This document shows, in pieces, positions 7,768 through 16,042 of a stretch of 64,000 nucleotides of DNA (the first letter of the stretch is position 1; the number at the start of each line of letters is the position of its first letter). The translations under genes and the position numbers were made by a program. The notes under the pieces were generated by a model that saw only the letters and a list, made by a program, of their open reading frames with translations, did no database searches and was not told where the DNA came from. The stretch covers positions 1 to 64,000 of the forward strand of contig JAFVSN010000056.1 of NCBI GenBank assembly GCA_017503735.1, written 5' to 3'. Source of the DNA: Lachnospiraceae bacterium (GTDB lineage Bacteria > Bacillota > Clostridia > Lachnospirales > Lachnospiraceae).

Positions 7768-8328
7768 TGTCACCTCATCAATGTATTCCAAATCACCGCC
7801 CACCGGAACGCCACTGGCGATTCGTGTCACCTTGATTCCCGCCGGTTTGATGAGCTTGCTTAAGTACATTGCAGTGGCCTCTCCTTCCAGACTGGAGTTT
7901 GTGGCAATGATAACTTCTTCCACATCCCCCTGCAGACGGAGCATCAGTTCCTTCATACGCAAATCCGCCGGGCCGATGCCAAGCATCGGAGAGATGGCGC
8001 CGTGAAGCACATGGTACACTCCGTTGTACTTTCCGGTCTTTTCATAGGCCGCAAGATCTCTTGCATTCTCCACCACCATAATGGTTCGATGGTCTCTGTC
8101 TTCTTTCGCACAAATCGGACAAATTTCCCTATCCGTCAGTGTACAGCATTCTTTACAATACCGCACATTACTCCGCGCAGAAACAAGGGCGTCCGCAAAC
8201 TGCGCCACCCTCTCTGCCGGCAAATTAATCATATGGAATGCCAGACGTTGTGCCGACTTCGCCCCGATTCCCGGCAAAGACGCAAACTCTTCAATCAATT
8301 TACTGATTTGACTGCTGTAATAATCCAT
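7732..8328 (-). CDS. recR: Recombination mediator RecR
   Basis: A 198-residue DNA-binding protein that works with RecF/RecO in recombinational repair. The order is the usual one: an N-terminal helix-hairpin-helix (LPGIGAKSAQRLAFH), a zinc finger with C58, C61/C62, C70 and C73, a Toprim domain (MVVENARDLAAYEKTG through ATNSSLEGEATAMYL) and a C-terminal GVPVGGDLEYIDEVTL. Length is normal. The start codon overlaps the ybaB stop codon (TAATG), implying translational coupling in a dnaX-ybaB-recR operon. Its 3' end overlaps yyaC, encoded on the other strand. Confidence 0.95.
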   Translation of the reverse strand: MDYYSSQISKLIEEFASLPGIGAKSAQRLAFHMINLPAERVAQFADALVSARSNVRYCKECCTLTDREICPICAKEDRDHRTIMVVENARDLAAYEKTGKYNGVYHVLHGAISPMLGIGPADLRMKELMLRLQGDVEEVIIATNSSLEGEATAMYLSKLIKPAGIKVTRIASGVPVGGDLEYIDEVTLLRALDGRTEL

Positions 8329-8684
8329 TAGAACGGAAATCCTCCACCAAGACCGCCAAGGCCGCCTGCCAGGTTACCCATTACTTTGGCAGATTCTTCT
8401 TCCATCTTACGAAGTGCCTCGTTGGTTGCCGCTACAATCAGGTCCTCAAGCATCTCAACATCATCCGGATCAACCACTTCCGGTGCAAGCTTTACGGAAA
8501 CAACTTCTTTTTTACCGGATACTTTTACGGTAACGGCTCCGCCGCCTGCGGTCGCCTCAAATTCCTTTGTTTCCAGTTCTGCCTGCTGTTCCTCCATCTG
8601 ACGCTGCATCTTCTGTGCCTGCTTCATCAAATTTGCCATATTTCCCGGCATTGCGCCGCCCGGAAATCCTCCTCTTTTTGCCAT
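8328..8684 (-). CDS. YbaB/EbfC family nucleoid-associated protein
   Basis: A 118-residue DNA-binding protein. A basic helix ([21 protein letters not shown]) leads into the [25 protein letters not shown] hairpin region typical of the family, with Gly-rich ends ([10 protein letters not shown] and [12 protein letters not shown]). The family forms dimeric tweezers on DNA. AAGGAGG precedes the start, and the stop overlaps the recR start. The dnaX-ybaB-recR order is conserved across bacteria and supports the call. Confidence 0.93.
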   Translation of the reverse strand: MAKRGGFPGGAMPGNMANLMKQAQKMQRQMEEQQAELETKEFEATAGGGAVTVKVSGKKEVVSVKLAPEVVDPDDVEMLEDLIVAATNEALRKMEEESAKVMGNLAGGLGGLGGGFPF

Positions 8685-8708
8685 GTGAAACTTCCTCCTT
8701 CAATTCTC

Positions 8709-10292
8709 TTAATCTACATATTCAATCGGCACCTTCGCCTTTAACTCCGAAAGGTCCGGGTAAGCCGCCATATTGCCTCTACCCTTCTTTGCCAACTCTA
8801 CCACAATTTCTACCTGTTTTCCGGTTTGTTTTCCGATCAGGTTCTGCAAAGACTCCAAATGGGACCCGCTTTCCATGGCAGACTTGTCAAACTCGTCCTT
8901 GTACACAAGAATCAACCGCGTACCGCCTTCATCCACACTGGGTTTTGCGGTCTGCAAATAAATCTTTAACGGTCCCGTTGCGGAATTCACAATGGCGGAC
9001 CATTTCTCTGCCACTGCTTTTATCTCCTCCCCAAGCGCCTTCGGAAGTTCCGCCGCCTGCACCGTTTCCTGTTCCGGCTCTGTTTGCGATGCCATGCCTC
9101 CCGGCACACTCGGGATTGCTCCCGGCTGCATTACCACACCGTTTGCCAACTGTTCCTCCAAATGACGCACTCTGTCTAAAAGCCCGCTGTAGTCCGTTTC
9201 CGTTTCCGGACGACACAAACGAATCAGTTCCACTTCAATCATCACACGCTTTGCTCCCGCATAGCGGATCCGATTGGTCAACTCCGAACAAACATTAATG
9301 TACCGCACCAAAGTTTCAGCTTTTGTTGCCTCGGCCTCAGCCAGAAATCCTCCCATTTGGTCGCTGGTAATGTCCAGAAATTCTTCCGGTTCCTCCACCG
9401 ACTTTGCCAGTAAAAGGTTCCGCAAATACCAGGTAAAATCAATCACAAACTGGGCCAAGTCCCGGCCTCTCATCACCGTATCGTCCAACACCCGCATGGC
9501 TCCTGCCACATCGCCGTTCCGGATGGCACGAAGCAAGGTTCCGAATACTTCCGTATCTACCGTACCGAGTACTTCCAGTACATTGTCGTAGGTCAAAAGC
9601 TCCCCCGGATAGAAGGCGATACACCGATCAAGAAGACTTAAGGCATCTCGCATAGCTCCGTCCGCTGCTTTTGCCACATAGCGCAGGGCTTTCTCCTCTG
9701 CCTGTATTCCTTCCCTGCCCACCAAATCCGTCAGACGCTCCGTAATCTCTTCCACCGTAATCCGGGAAAAATCATACCGCTGACAACGGGACAATATGGT
9801 TACCGGAAGCTTGTGGGCTTCCGTAGTCGCCAAAATAAAAATCACATAAGACGGCGGCTCTTCCAGCGTCTTTAACAACGCGTTAAATGCGCCGGTAGAC
9901 AGCATATGCACCTCGTCGATAATATATACTTTATAGCGTCCCTCCGTCGGGGAGTAACGCACTTCTTCCACAATCTCTCGGATATTGTCCACACCGTTAT
10001 TACTAGCCGCATCAATCTCTATTACGTTCATGGATGTACCCGCAGCAATGGACTGACACATCGGACACACACCGCAAGGATTCCCGTTTGCGGGAGACTC
10101 ACAGTTTGCCGCCTTTGCCATAATTTTCGCAATGGTAGTCTTACCGGTTCCTCTTGTGCCACAGAAAAGATAGGCATGGGAAAGTCGGGACGCCTTTACC
10201 TGATTGCGCAACGTAGTCACAATCGGCACCTGTCCCTTCACTTCATCAAATATATCCGGTCTGAATTTTCGATACAATGCAGTATACGACAT
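8709..10292 (-). CDS. dnaX: DNA polymerase III subunit gamma/tau
   Basis: A 527-residue AAA+ clamp-loader ATPase of the replisome. It shows Walker A CGTRGTGKTT (about 44-53), the zinc module C64, C73, C76, C79, Walker B with DEVHML, the SRC sensor/finger region (ILSRCQRYDF), a collar domain (to about 370), then a Pro/Gln-rich linker and a tau-like C-terminal domain. It is slightly shorter than the Bacillus protein. No obvious programmed-frameshift slippery run was noticed. AAAGGA precedes the ATG. First gene of the dnaX-ybaB-recR operon. Confidence 0.95.
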   Translation of the reverse strand: MSYTALYRKFRPDIFDEVKGQVPIVTTLRNQVKASRLSHAYLFCGTRGTGKTTIAKIMAKAANCESPANGNPCGVCPMCQSIAAGTSMNVIEIDAASNNGVDNIREIVEEVRYSPTEGRYKVYIIDEVHMLSTGAFNALLKTLEEPPSYVIFILATTEAHKLPVTILSRCQRYDFSRITVEEITERLTDLVGREGIQAEEKALRYVAKAADGAMRDALSLLDRCIAFYPGELLTYDNVLEVLGTVDTEVFGTLLRAIRNGDVAGAMRVLDDTVMRGRDLAQFVIDFTWYLRNLLLAKSVEEPEEFLDITSDQMGGFLAEAEATKAETLVRYINVCSELTNRIRYAGAKRVMIEVELIRLCRPETETDYSGLLDRVRHLEEQLANGVVMQPGAIPSVPGGMASQTEPEQETVQAAELPKALGEEIKAVAEKWSAIVNSATGPLKIYLQTAKPSVDEGGTRLILVYKDEFDKSAMESGSHLESLQNLIGKQTGKQVEIVVELAKKGRGNMAAYPDLSELKAKVPIEYVD

Positions 10293-10312
10293 AATATCAT
10301 TCCTTTCATTCT

Positions 10313-10370
10313 AAAAGAGTCCGCTTTGCGGAGCTCTTTTTTCTGAAAGAAAAACTTTTCTTTTCAGAAA
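10313..10370 (-). promoter_or_regulatory. Two adjacent hairpins in the dnaX 5' region
   Basis: A palindrome at 10313-10340 (AAAAGAG, 5-bp GC stem, TTT loop) is followed on the minus strand by CTCTTTTAG just before the dnaX ribosome binding site. A second AT-rich inverted repeat (TTTTCTGAAA... at 10337-10370) lies next to it. They may attenuate read-through or fold the dnaX leader. No clear promoter was seen between them and the terminator at 10374. Confidence 0.45.
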
Positions 10371-10373
10371 AAA

Positions 10374-10397
10374 GGCAGAAGGACAATACCTTCTGCC
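10374..10397 (-). terminator. Terminator of the ABC transporter operon
   Basis: A perfect 9-bp stem (10374-10382 with 10389-10397) with a 6-nt loop is followed on the minus strand by six T residues. It lies about 65 bp after the permease stop codon and insulates dnaX from the transporter genes. Confidence 0.85.
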
Positions 10398-10461
10398 TCC
10401 GCATTGTATTTTACCACATTCAGAGAAAAATAACAACCTTGGTTTTCTTCTAAACTTTCTT

Positions 10462-12729
10462 CTACTCCACCGATTTTAAAGCGATACTTTTCGAAACCCC
10501 TTTTACTTTTTTCATCTGAATCAATATAATGACAGTATAGGATAAAATCCCCAACGCTCCCATGCGGACAAATGCGGTAAACGGTACACGATAAGGGAGC
10601 CAGCCCGGATAATCTGCCAGCACTGCCGCAAACAAATATTTCATTATGTAATTTACAAGCGGTATCGTACCGATCAGAGAGATTACCACCACCGCAGAAG
10701 TCATCCACACATAGAGCTTATTGATCTCTCCGTCGGTATAGCCGAGAATCTTTGTCATAGAGATGGATTGAGCATTCTTCTCGATAATGAGTTTGGACAG
10801 CAAATAAATAACCAACAAAAACACGGCCACACCAAATACAAGGAACAAGTCCATCAGTTCTCCCATGGATACCTTTAACTGTCTTGTAGTCTTCGTTAAA
10901 TCGTCGGCTGTTATTTTTGTCGCCAGAAATCGTTCATCAAAATCTACAAGTTCACGATCACTGAAATATCCGTTAAAATATCCTTCTCCGAAACCGAACC
11001 GTTCGTTTAACTCCTCTTGCTCCATAAATACAGCCAAAGCCGCCGGATAATCATACACACCGGCTACCGTAAAGCTGTGGACCTGCTCCCCGAAAGACTC
11101 CTCCAACGTGATTTCATCTCCTGCAGAAAGTCCGTATTTTCCGGCATAAGCAGTAGAAATCAAGACACCGTCTCCAAACTCAGCATCAACATAAGCACTG
11201 CCTTCTGCTATTCCGTACACCATAACCTCTTCACTTTTTAACTTTCCTTTTACAGTCTGTAATGCTGTTACACTATATTTTTCTGCACTTTTTTCCTCTG
11301 TTTCTACCGGGGCTTTTAACACATACTGGTACTTCGCAATCAGATTTGAAGTAATATCCTTCTCATAATTATCCACCAACGGAGGCAACACAAACCCAAA
11401 CAACAGCAACACATTTGCAAAGAAAATTCCAACCAAAATCGTAATGTAATTCGGAACATTCTGAAGCAAAATCCGCAAACGGAACCGGTTCATCAAAGAC
11501 CATTTACTGTTTAACCGTATTGCCTTTCCTTTCTTTCTCTTACTTAAATCCCTTCGGATAAAGCGAAGCGGCGACAAAGAAAGCTTCCGTACCAACATGA
11601 CCAGATTGATTATAAACATTAACAGTACCGGAATCACGGTGGTCCGTATAAATGCATCCGCATTCCAGAGCGTCACAAAGGTAGGCAGGCTATAGCTGTT
11701 ATAATACATATTTGCCGCCACCTCTTTAAACACGGTATAACCCAAAATGTTACCCAGCACTGCCGCCACCGCTACAACTGTCATGGGCAATGCCAGATAA
11801 TGTCTGATCAACTCACCCTTCGTATATCCGGAAGCCCGCAAAGTTCCGATTACCAGAGCTTCCTTCGTAATGGTATTACTGATGGTAATGGCAAATACAA
11901 AGGCCAGGATTGCAATGATAATATACAAAAACACTGCCATCATTTTATTGTCCCGCCCCATATCATCGCCTACAAATTGAATGGCCAGATTAGACATGGC
12001 CGGAAGAAAATTAACCGGAACATTTCCGGTCCGCATTCCGTTTCCCATAAGCACTTCCAGTACTATATCCGCTCTCTCGCCTGCCTTTTTATCGCTCTCT
12101 GCAGGAGTATCATACCGCCAGGAATAACTGTAATGCAGATGGGTATCCCCCATCCCGTCAAATCCCTCCTCCGTCATCACTGCCACACCGAACTTTGTTG
12201 CATCAAACATCATATCCGATGCTTTTTCATAAAGAGCACTGTAATCCGAAAAAGCTACCAGTCCGGAGATTTGAAGTGTTTTCCCTCCTATCGTCAACGA
12301 ATCTCCTACCGACAATCTATTATTATCCGCATGCATCCGGTCAATGGCAATCTCATCCGCCTTCTCCGGAAAAGCTCCCTCCATCAGACAAATCAGATTC
12401 ACTTCCGTACGTTTCTTAAAAATGCGAAGCTTGGCCTCGGTTTCCTTTACTTCTTCGGTCAAATAGAAGTTTTCATACAGTGCCACCCCTTCTTCAATAA
12501 GTGCTGTCTGTAACTCTGTCTCAGCCGGTGAACTTAATTCGAAGTTTCCGTCTTCCACCCGATATTTTGCGAAACCATCCTCATAAGCCGCCAACATACT
12601 GTTACTTGCCACCAGAAATCCGGAAACAAAACCGATTGCTCCGATTAAAAATAAAAAGATAACCAAATACTTACCGAACTCACTCTTCAATTCCCTGATA
12701 AACCGTCTTTTTAATACATTTCGTCTCAT
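10462..12729 (-). CDS. ABC transporter permease, FtsX/MacB type
   Basis: A 755-residue membrane protein. An N-terminal helix (YLVIFLFLIGAIGFVSGFLVA, about 17-37) is followed by a large extracytoplasmic MacB-like domain. Three helices cluster near 265-400, including VFAITISNTITKEALVIGTLRASGYTKGEL, the coupling-helix signature of FtsX permeases. A second extracytoplasmic domain (about 450-625) is followed by a repeat of the FtsX core, including SMTKILGYTDGEI. An in-frame start 30 codons upstream would overlap the ATPase gene; the ATG at 12729 has AAAGGGGA and starts MRRNVLKRRF. It pairs with the ATPase 22 bp upstream. The substrate is unknown. Confidence 0.87.
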   Translation of the reverse strand: MRRNVLKRRFIRELKSEFGKYLVIFLFLIGAIGFVSGFLVASNSMLAAYEDGFAKYRVEDGNFELSSPAETELQTALIEEGVALYENFYLTEEVKETEAKLRIFKKRTEVNLICLMEGAFPEKADEIAIDRMHADNNRLSVGDSLTIGGKTLQISGLVAFSDYSALYEKASDMMFDATKFGVAVMTEEGFDGMGDTHLHYSYSWRYDTPAESDKKAGERADIVLEVLMGNGMRTGNVPVNFLPAMSNLAIQFVGDDMGRDNKMMAVFLYIIIAILAFVFAITISNTITKEALVIGTLRASGYTKGELIRHYLALPMTVVAVAAVLGNILGYTVFKEVAANMYYNSYSLPTFVTLWNADAFIRTTVIPVLLMFIINLVMLVRKLSLSPLRFIRRDLSKRKKGKAIRLNSKWSLMNRFRLRILLQNVPNYITILVGIFFANVLLLFGFVLPPLVDNYEKDITSNLIAKYQYVLKAPVETEEKSAEKYSVTALQTVKGKLKSEEVMVYGIAEGSAYVDAEFGDGVLISTAYAGKYGLSAGDEITLEESFGEQVHSFTVAGVYDYPAALAVFMEQEELNERFGFGEGYFNGYFSDRELVDFDERFLATKITADDLTKTTRQLKVSMGELMDLFLVFGVAVFLLVIYLLSKLIIEKNAQSISMTKILGYTDGEINKLYVWMTSAVVVISLIGTIPLVNYIMKYLFAAVLADYPGWLPYRVPFTAFVRMGALGILSYTVIILIQMKKVKGVSKSIALKSVE

Positions 12730-12751
12730 ATACGCATCCCCTTTCGCATTC

Positions 12752-13450
12752 TTACCAATCCAGTTCCGTTGCGGAAACTTTCTTGTCGTTTTTGTAATTC
12801 TCGCGAATGGTTCCGTCATGCAGTTTTACCACACGATCTGCCATATGCTTAATGGCATCATTATGCGTCACCATAACCACTGTATTTCCGTACTTTTGGT
12901 TTACCTCCTCAATGAGTTTTAAAATCTCTTTGGATGTTTTGTAATCCAACGCGCCTGTCGGCTCATCACACAACAAAATATCCGGATTCTTTACAATGGC
13001 TCTGCCGATGGCGGTGCGCTGTTGCTGTCCGCCGGAAAGCTGATTCGGCAGTTTATGGCGGTGCTCATACAGCCCCAACACCTTCAAAAGTTCATCCACA
13101 TCAAGCGGATTCTCACTTAAATATGCACCTGTCTCAATATTCTCCTTAATGTTTAGGTTCGGAATCAAATTGTACATCTGAAACACATAGCCCAGGTGTT
13201 TTCTCCGATATCGGGTCAGTGCTTTTTCGTTCATGTCCGCCATTTTTTCTCCATCAATGGCAATATACCCCTCGTCTGCGCTGTCGATTCCTCCGAGAAT
13301 GTTAAGCAGTGTTGTCTTACCGGAACCGGACGGCCCCAAAAGTACACAAAATTCTCCTTTCTCAATTCCAAGGTCAATTCCCTTTAAAACCTCTACTCTG
13401 CTTTCGCCTTCTCCAAAGTTCCTCTTGATTCCTTTGATTTCAATAAACAT
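12752..13450 (-). CDS. ABC transporter ATP-binding protein, MacB/LolD type
   Basis: A 232-residue ATPase with Walker A GPSGSGKTT, signature LSGGQQQR, Walker B ILLCDEPTGALD and the switch histidine in VMVTHND. The DEPTGALD form is typical of ATPases that drive FtsX-type mechanotransmission or export permeases rather than importers. GGAG precedes the ATG. It starts the two-gene operon and is preceded by a riboswitch-like leader and a terminator hairpin, so expression of both genes is probably controlled by premature termination. Confidence 0.92.
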   Translation of the reverse strand: MFIEIKGIKRNFGEGESRVEVLKGIDLGIEKGEFCVLLGPSGSGKTTLLNILGGIDSADEGYIAIDGEKMADMNEKALTRYRRKHLGYVFQMYNLIPNLNIKENIETGAYLSENPLDVDELLKVLGLYEHRHKLPNQLSGGQQQRTAIGRAIVKNPDILLCDEPTGALDYKTSKEILKLIEEVNQKYGNTVVMVTHNDAIKHMADRVVKLHDGTIRENYKNDKKVSATELDW

Positions 13451-13484
13451 ACGCTCTCCGCCTTTCGTTTTTTACAACAAAAAA

Positions 13485-13515
13485 GACCTGATGTTCTCAA
13501 AAGCAACATCCGGTC
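13485..13515 (-). terminator. Leader terminator in front of the ABC transporter genes
   Basis: On the minus strand GACCGGATGTT pairs with AACATCAGGTC (one mismatch), followed by TTTTTTGTTG (13475-13484). It lies between the riboswitch-like RNA and the ATPase start codon, so it can act as a transcription attenuator or strengthen the riboswitch platform. Confidence 0.7.
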
Positions 13516-13541
13516 GAATGAAGAAAGGGAAATAAAAAAAA

Positions 13542-13665
13542 CGACACAGCATGTACGCTTTTCAGAGCAATACATGAGTCTCGTTGATTAAGACAAGCCA
13601 GACCAAAGGGCGGCCAGTGTGTTGACTTGCCACGCAATTCCTTGCGCCACTACTCCCTCACGGGT
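13542..13665 (-). ncRNA. Probable yybP-ykoY (manganese) riboswitch
   Basis: On the minus strand P1 (GTGAG at 13657-13661 with CTCAT at 13574-13578) is followed by the conserved GGAGTAG. Then come a small hairpin CGCAA-GGAA-TTGCG, a longer arm (GGCAAG with CTTGTC), and CAACGAGA just before the P1 3' strand. This is the yybP-ykoY arrangement of GGAGTAG and (C/A)GAGA loops. The P1 3' strand overlaps a second hairpin (CATGTA 13571-13576 with TACATG 13550-13555, T run 13533-13541), suggesting that ligand binding prevents termination. The family senses Mn2+ and normally controls Mn exporters. Confidence 0.72.
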
Positions 13666-13682
13666 TAATTTGTTGTTACCTT

Positions 13683-13712
13683 TTTATACCATATTATGAA
13701 CATATTTGTCAA
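13683..13712 (-). promoter_or_regulatory. Promoter of the riboswitch-ABC transporter operon
   Basis: On the minus strand TTGACA (13707-13712) and TATAAA (13683-13688) are 18 bp apart. It lies directly upstream of the riboswitch-like RNA, so the RNA would be transcribed from its first bases. Confidence 0.7.
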
Positions 13713-13775
13713 TATATTTTTTGATGAAATATTTTTTCTGTTATGTTATACTAAAAAGCAGAAGGAGGAGTACTT

Positions 13776-14045
13776 ATGTTTCGCATGTGGTGTAAACTTT
13801 GGAAAGACAATCATTTATTAAAGGATATGGTAGTGGAAAACCACACTCCCGACTTAAACCGTACCAAAAAAATCTTTGCCGCCATCGATACGGTATGCTA
13901 TGAATTTGATTTATCCAAACCGATTTGGCTGGATTCCACGATTGCGGATTTTAAAAAACACGACCGTACCCGGTTTTATCAGGACAATTTTGTGGACAAG
14001 ATAGATTTTGATTATTTGGAGATTCATGTAATAGAAGAAGATTAA
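13776..14045 (+). CDS. Small protein of unknown function
   Basis: An 89-residue soluble, acidic protein with no signal peptide or membrane helix. Visible features are a basic/aromatic N-terminus (MFRMWCKLWKD), IFAAIDTVCYEFDLSKPIWLD and an acidic end (YLEIHVIEED). I do not recognise a family. A strong GGAGGAG site precedes the ATG and a terminator follows, so it is probably a real single-gene unit. It is transcribed divergently from the riboswitch-ABC transporter operon, about 65 bp from that promoter. Confidence 0.7.
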   Translation: MFRMWCKLWKDNHLLKDMVVENHTPDLNRTKKIFAAIDTVCYEFDLSKPIWLDSTIADFKKHDRTRFYQDNFVDKIDFDYLEIHVIEED

Positions 14046-14050
14046 GCAAG

Positions 14051-14099
14051 AAGCGCAGTGTACCCGTTTTCCCTTCCTAACGTTATACCGCGCTTTTTT
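14051..14099 (+). terminator. Terminator of the small unknown gene
   Basis: AAGCGC (14051-14056) pairs with GCGCTT (14090-14095), extended inward by AGTGTA with TTATAC. Six T residues close it. It begins 5 bp after the stop codon. Confidence 0.6.
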
Positions 14100-14199
14100 C
14101 ATTTCATACCGTTTTCTTTTTTAAAAAATGTGACCCGGTAAGATAAAACGTGAGTACATGAGTGAAAAGCTTTTTATTATCACACAAGGAGATGAATCC

Positions 14200-14760
14200 A
14201 TGGAAGATACCCAAATCATAGCCCTGTACTGGGAACGGGACGAGCGCGCCATCTCGGAAACCGCCGAAAAATACGGCAGATACTGCCATTCGGTTGCCTA
14301 TGGTATTCTACAGAACAACGAAGACTCGGAGGAGTGTGTCAACGACACCTACACCGGCGCCTGGAATTCCATTCCTCCCCACAAGCCGGAGTTGTTATCC
14401 GCTTTCCTCGCCAAAATCACCCGCCGGATTTCCTTAAATCGTCTGCGGAGCCGTCTCACAAAAAAGCGGGGAGGGGGACAATATGCCGTAACCTTAGGGG
14501 AACTGGAGGAATGCATCCCGTCTTCTTTTGCGGCAGAGGATATGCTGCAAACCCACGAGCTGACCCGGATATTAAACGAGTTCTTAGAAGAGCTTTCTAC
14601 GGAAGAACGCCGTGTTTTTCTTTGCCGATATTGGTATCTTGACCCGATAAAGGATATTGCAAAACGATTTTCCTTCGGAGAAAGCAAGGTCAAAATGATG
14701 TTAAAACGAACCCGGGAGAAGCTTCTCACTCATTTGGAAAAGGAGGGGATTACCCTATGA
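14200..14760 (+). CDS. ECF-type RNA polymerase sigma factor
   Basis: A 186-residue sigma-70 family protein. Region 2 (about 10-75, with SVAYGILQNNEDSEECVNDTYTGAWNSI) and region 4 (about 120-180, LSTEERRVFLCRYWYLDPIKDIAKRFSFGESKVKMMLKRTREKL) are present and region 3 is absent, as in extracytoplasmic-function sigmas. An in-frame ATG at 14158 exists, but the ATG at 14200 has AAGGAGATG 9 nt upstream and fits family length. Its stop overlaps the next start (ATGA), coupling it to a membrane protein that is probably its anti-sigma factor. Confidence 0.85.
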   Translation: MEDTQIIALYWERDERAISETAEKYGRYCHSVAYGILQNNEDSEECVNDTYTGAWNSIPPHKPELLSAFLAKITRRISLNRLRSRLTKKRGGGQYAVTLGELEECIPSSFAAEDMLQTHELTRILNEFLEELSTEERRVFLCRYWYLDPIKDIAKRFSFGESKVKMMLKRTREKLLTHLEKEGITL

Positions 14761-15716
14761 AACCCGAACAATTACAAGACGCATTGAACGAGATAAAAGA
14801 CGAATATATTACAGACGCCCATGGAGAAAATAGTGTGACGGAATCCGCTTCCGTCGGCAATGCGAAGGGGCATAAAAAAAAGACAAGAACGCTTTGGAGA
14901 CACAAGCCGTTTCGGATTGTCTTTGCAACCACTGTCGGCCTGATTCTTTTGGCAGGAGGAGGTCTTCTTCTGTCAACCTCCCTTTTCGGCAAAAAAGGCA
15001 TCTATATCCCACCAAGAGAACTCCCGAAACCGTCCTCCTCCGCGGATATGGTAGGCTTACTTTGTCACAACGGAAAAGTCTATGTTTCTACCGGAGCATA
15101 CAATTACAGCGGTAGTTCTGACGTTGACACAAAGGAAACCGTGTTCCGCTACGCAGGTACTTATCTTGGAGAGGCCATTGACAATATTGACGACTGGAAC
15201 TGGAACGGACCGGAGGGCGTTGTAGATTTGGCTTCCACCACCGGGGGCTCCGTTCATACCGTGGTGGGCTATGACGAGGATTTCCGTCTTTGCAAAATAG
15301 GAGAATGGTATCCGGAGGAAGGCGGTGTCCGTTACTTTATCGACTACTACGAATGTCTCTCCGGTATTACACTTACAAAGGGCTCGGATTTGCTGGAAGA
15401 CCGGTTGCACTTATCCGAAATGCTTCCTGACACAACAGACCCGGCCGTAAAAGAATTTCTTGCCCTTTTAAATGAGGCACCGTTTGTTTATGTGGAAGAT
15501 AACTCTGTCCCATATAACATTTATCACGGAGACCCTACCGGAGATTTTCGTCGCAAAAAGAATTATTCCACCCGGCTGAAAATTACCCCCATTGACAATG
15601 TAACTATTTCCTTTATCGTGTACAAAAACGGGTATGTCTGCTACAACCAATATGACATGAGTGACAACTATTTCATGGTAGTGGACCCGGCATCCGTGGA
15701 ATTTTTATTCCAATAA
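14757..15716 (+). CDS. Single-pass membrane protein, probable anti-sigma factor
   Basis: A 319-residue protein with a charged cytoplasmic N-terminus (about 1-50), one membrane helix (about 52-76, FRIVFATTVGLILLAGGGLLLSTSLFG) and a soluble extracytoplasmic domain of about 240 residues. The domain is Tyr/Asp-rich and I do not recognise it. The 4-bp overlap with the sigma gene and this topology fit a sigma/anti-sigma pair; the assignment rests on context. It is followed by the SRP RNA gene on the other strand. Confidence 0.6.
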   Translation: MKPEQLQDALNEIKDEYITDAHGENSVTESASVGNAKGHKKKTRTLWRHKPFRIVFATTVGLILLAGGGLLLSTSLFGKKGIYIPPRELPKPSSSADMVGLLCHNGKVYVSTGAYNYSGSSDVDTKETVFRYAGTYLGEAIDNIDDWNWNGPEGVVDLASTTGGSVHTVVGYDEDFRLCKIGEWYPEEGGVRYFIDYYECLSGITLTKGSDLLEDRLHLSEMLPDTTDPAVKEFLALLNEAPFVYVEDNSVPYNIYHGDPTGDFRRKKNYSTRLKITPIDNVTISFIVYKNGYVCYNQYDMSDNYFMVVDPASVEFLFQ

Positions 15717-15723
15717 AGAAAAA

Positions 15724-15757
15724 ACGGGCCGTCGCATTGGGAAATGCGATGGCCCGA
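15724..15757. terminator. Terminator of the SRP RNA, possibly bidirectional
   Basis: A stem of about 14 bp (CGGGCC-ATCGCAT with ATGCGA-CGGCCCG, one wobble) has a 6-nt loop. On the minus strand it is followed by six T residues. It starts 8 bp after the stop of the convergent membrane-protein gene and can also serve that gene. Confidence 0.85.
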
Positions 15758-15772
15758 CTAAATTCTTCAAAG

Positions 15773-16036
15773 ACCGTGCGCCTTGCTTTGAACGCTCGTC
15801 ACAATCGTTACTCTGACAGTTAACTCGGCTCCGGCAACCTTACGGCACACGGAAGGTTTCGCTTAGTGCTGCTCCATTCCTGACCTGACACGGTTCACGA
15901 ATTTCCGTTGCGCAAGACCAAAACGTCAACATCACTTATCAAAGGCGGCATCGCAACAAAGCGCCCGAGGCAAAGCATCACCCCTGCTGTAGCGGATTGC
16001 AGGTACAGGGCACCGCTAACTCCCCGGCTGCACGGT
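15773..16036 (-). ncRNA. ffs: Signal recognition particle RNA, large Firmicutes type
   Basis: About 264 nt. On the minus strand it follows Bacillus scRNA closely. The Alu part has CCGGGGAGTTAGCGGTGCCC and GCAATCCGCTACAGCAGGG. Then GTGTTGACGTTTTGGTCTTG and GCGCAACGG precede the Ffh-binding hairpin GTCAGGTCAGGAATGGAGCA. The 3' part has GTGTGCCG, GGTTGCCGG and GCCGAGTTAACTG. The GGAA tetraloop is kept, but its usual C-G closing pair is A-U. It scaffolds co-translational membrane targeting. Ends are estimated from complementary CCGTGC/GCACGG. Confidence 0.95.
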
Positions 16037-16042
16037 ATTCTC

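Noticed and set aside
8567-9298. A 243-codon plus-strand open frame over dnaX
   Set aside because: Pro/Ser-rich antisense shadow of a well-conserved gene; no start signal.
11800-12513. A 237-codon plus-strand open frame over the ABC permease
   Set aside because: Antisense to a conserved permease; composition and lack of a ribosome site mark it as a shadow.
14100-14199. An autoregulated ECF sigma promoter upstream of the sigma gene
   Set aside because: A TGTGACCC...CGTGAG pair was noticed, but spacing is too short (about 12 bp) for a confident ECF promoter.
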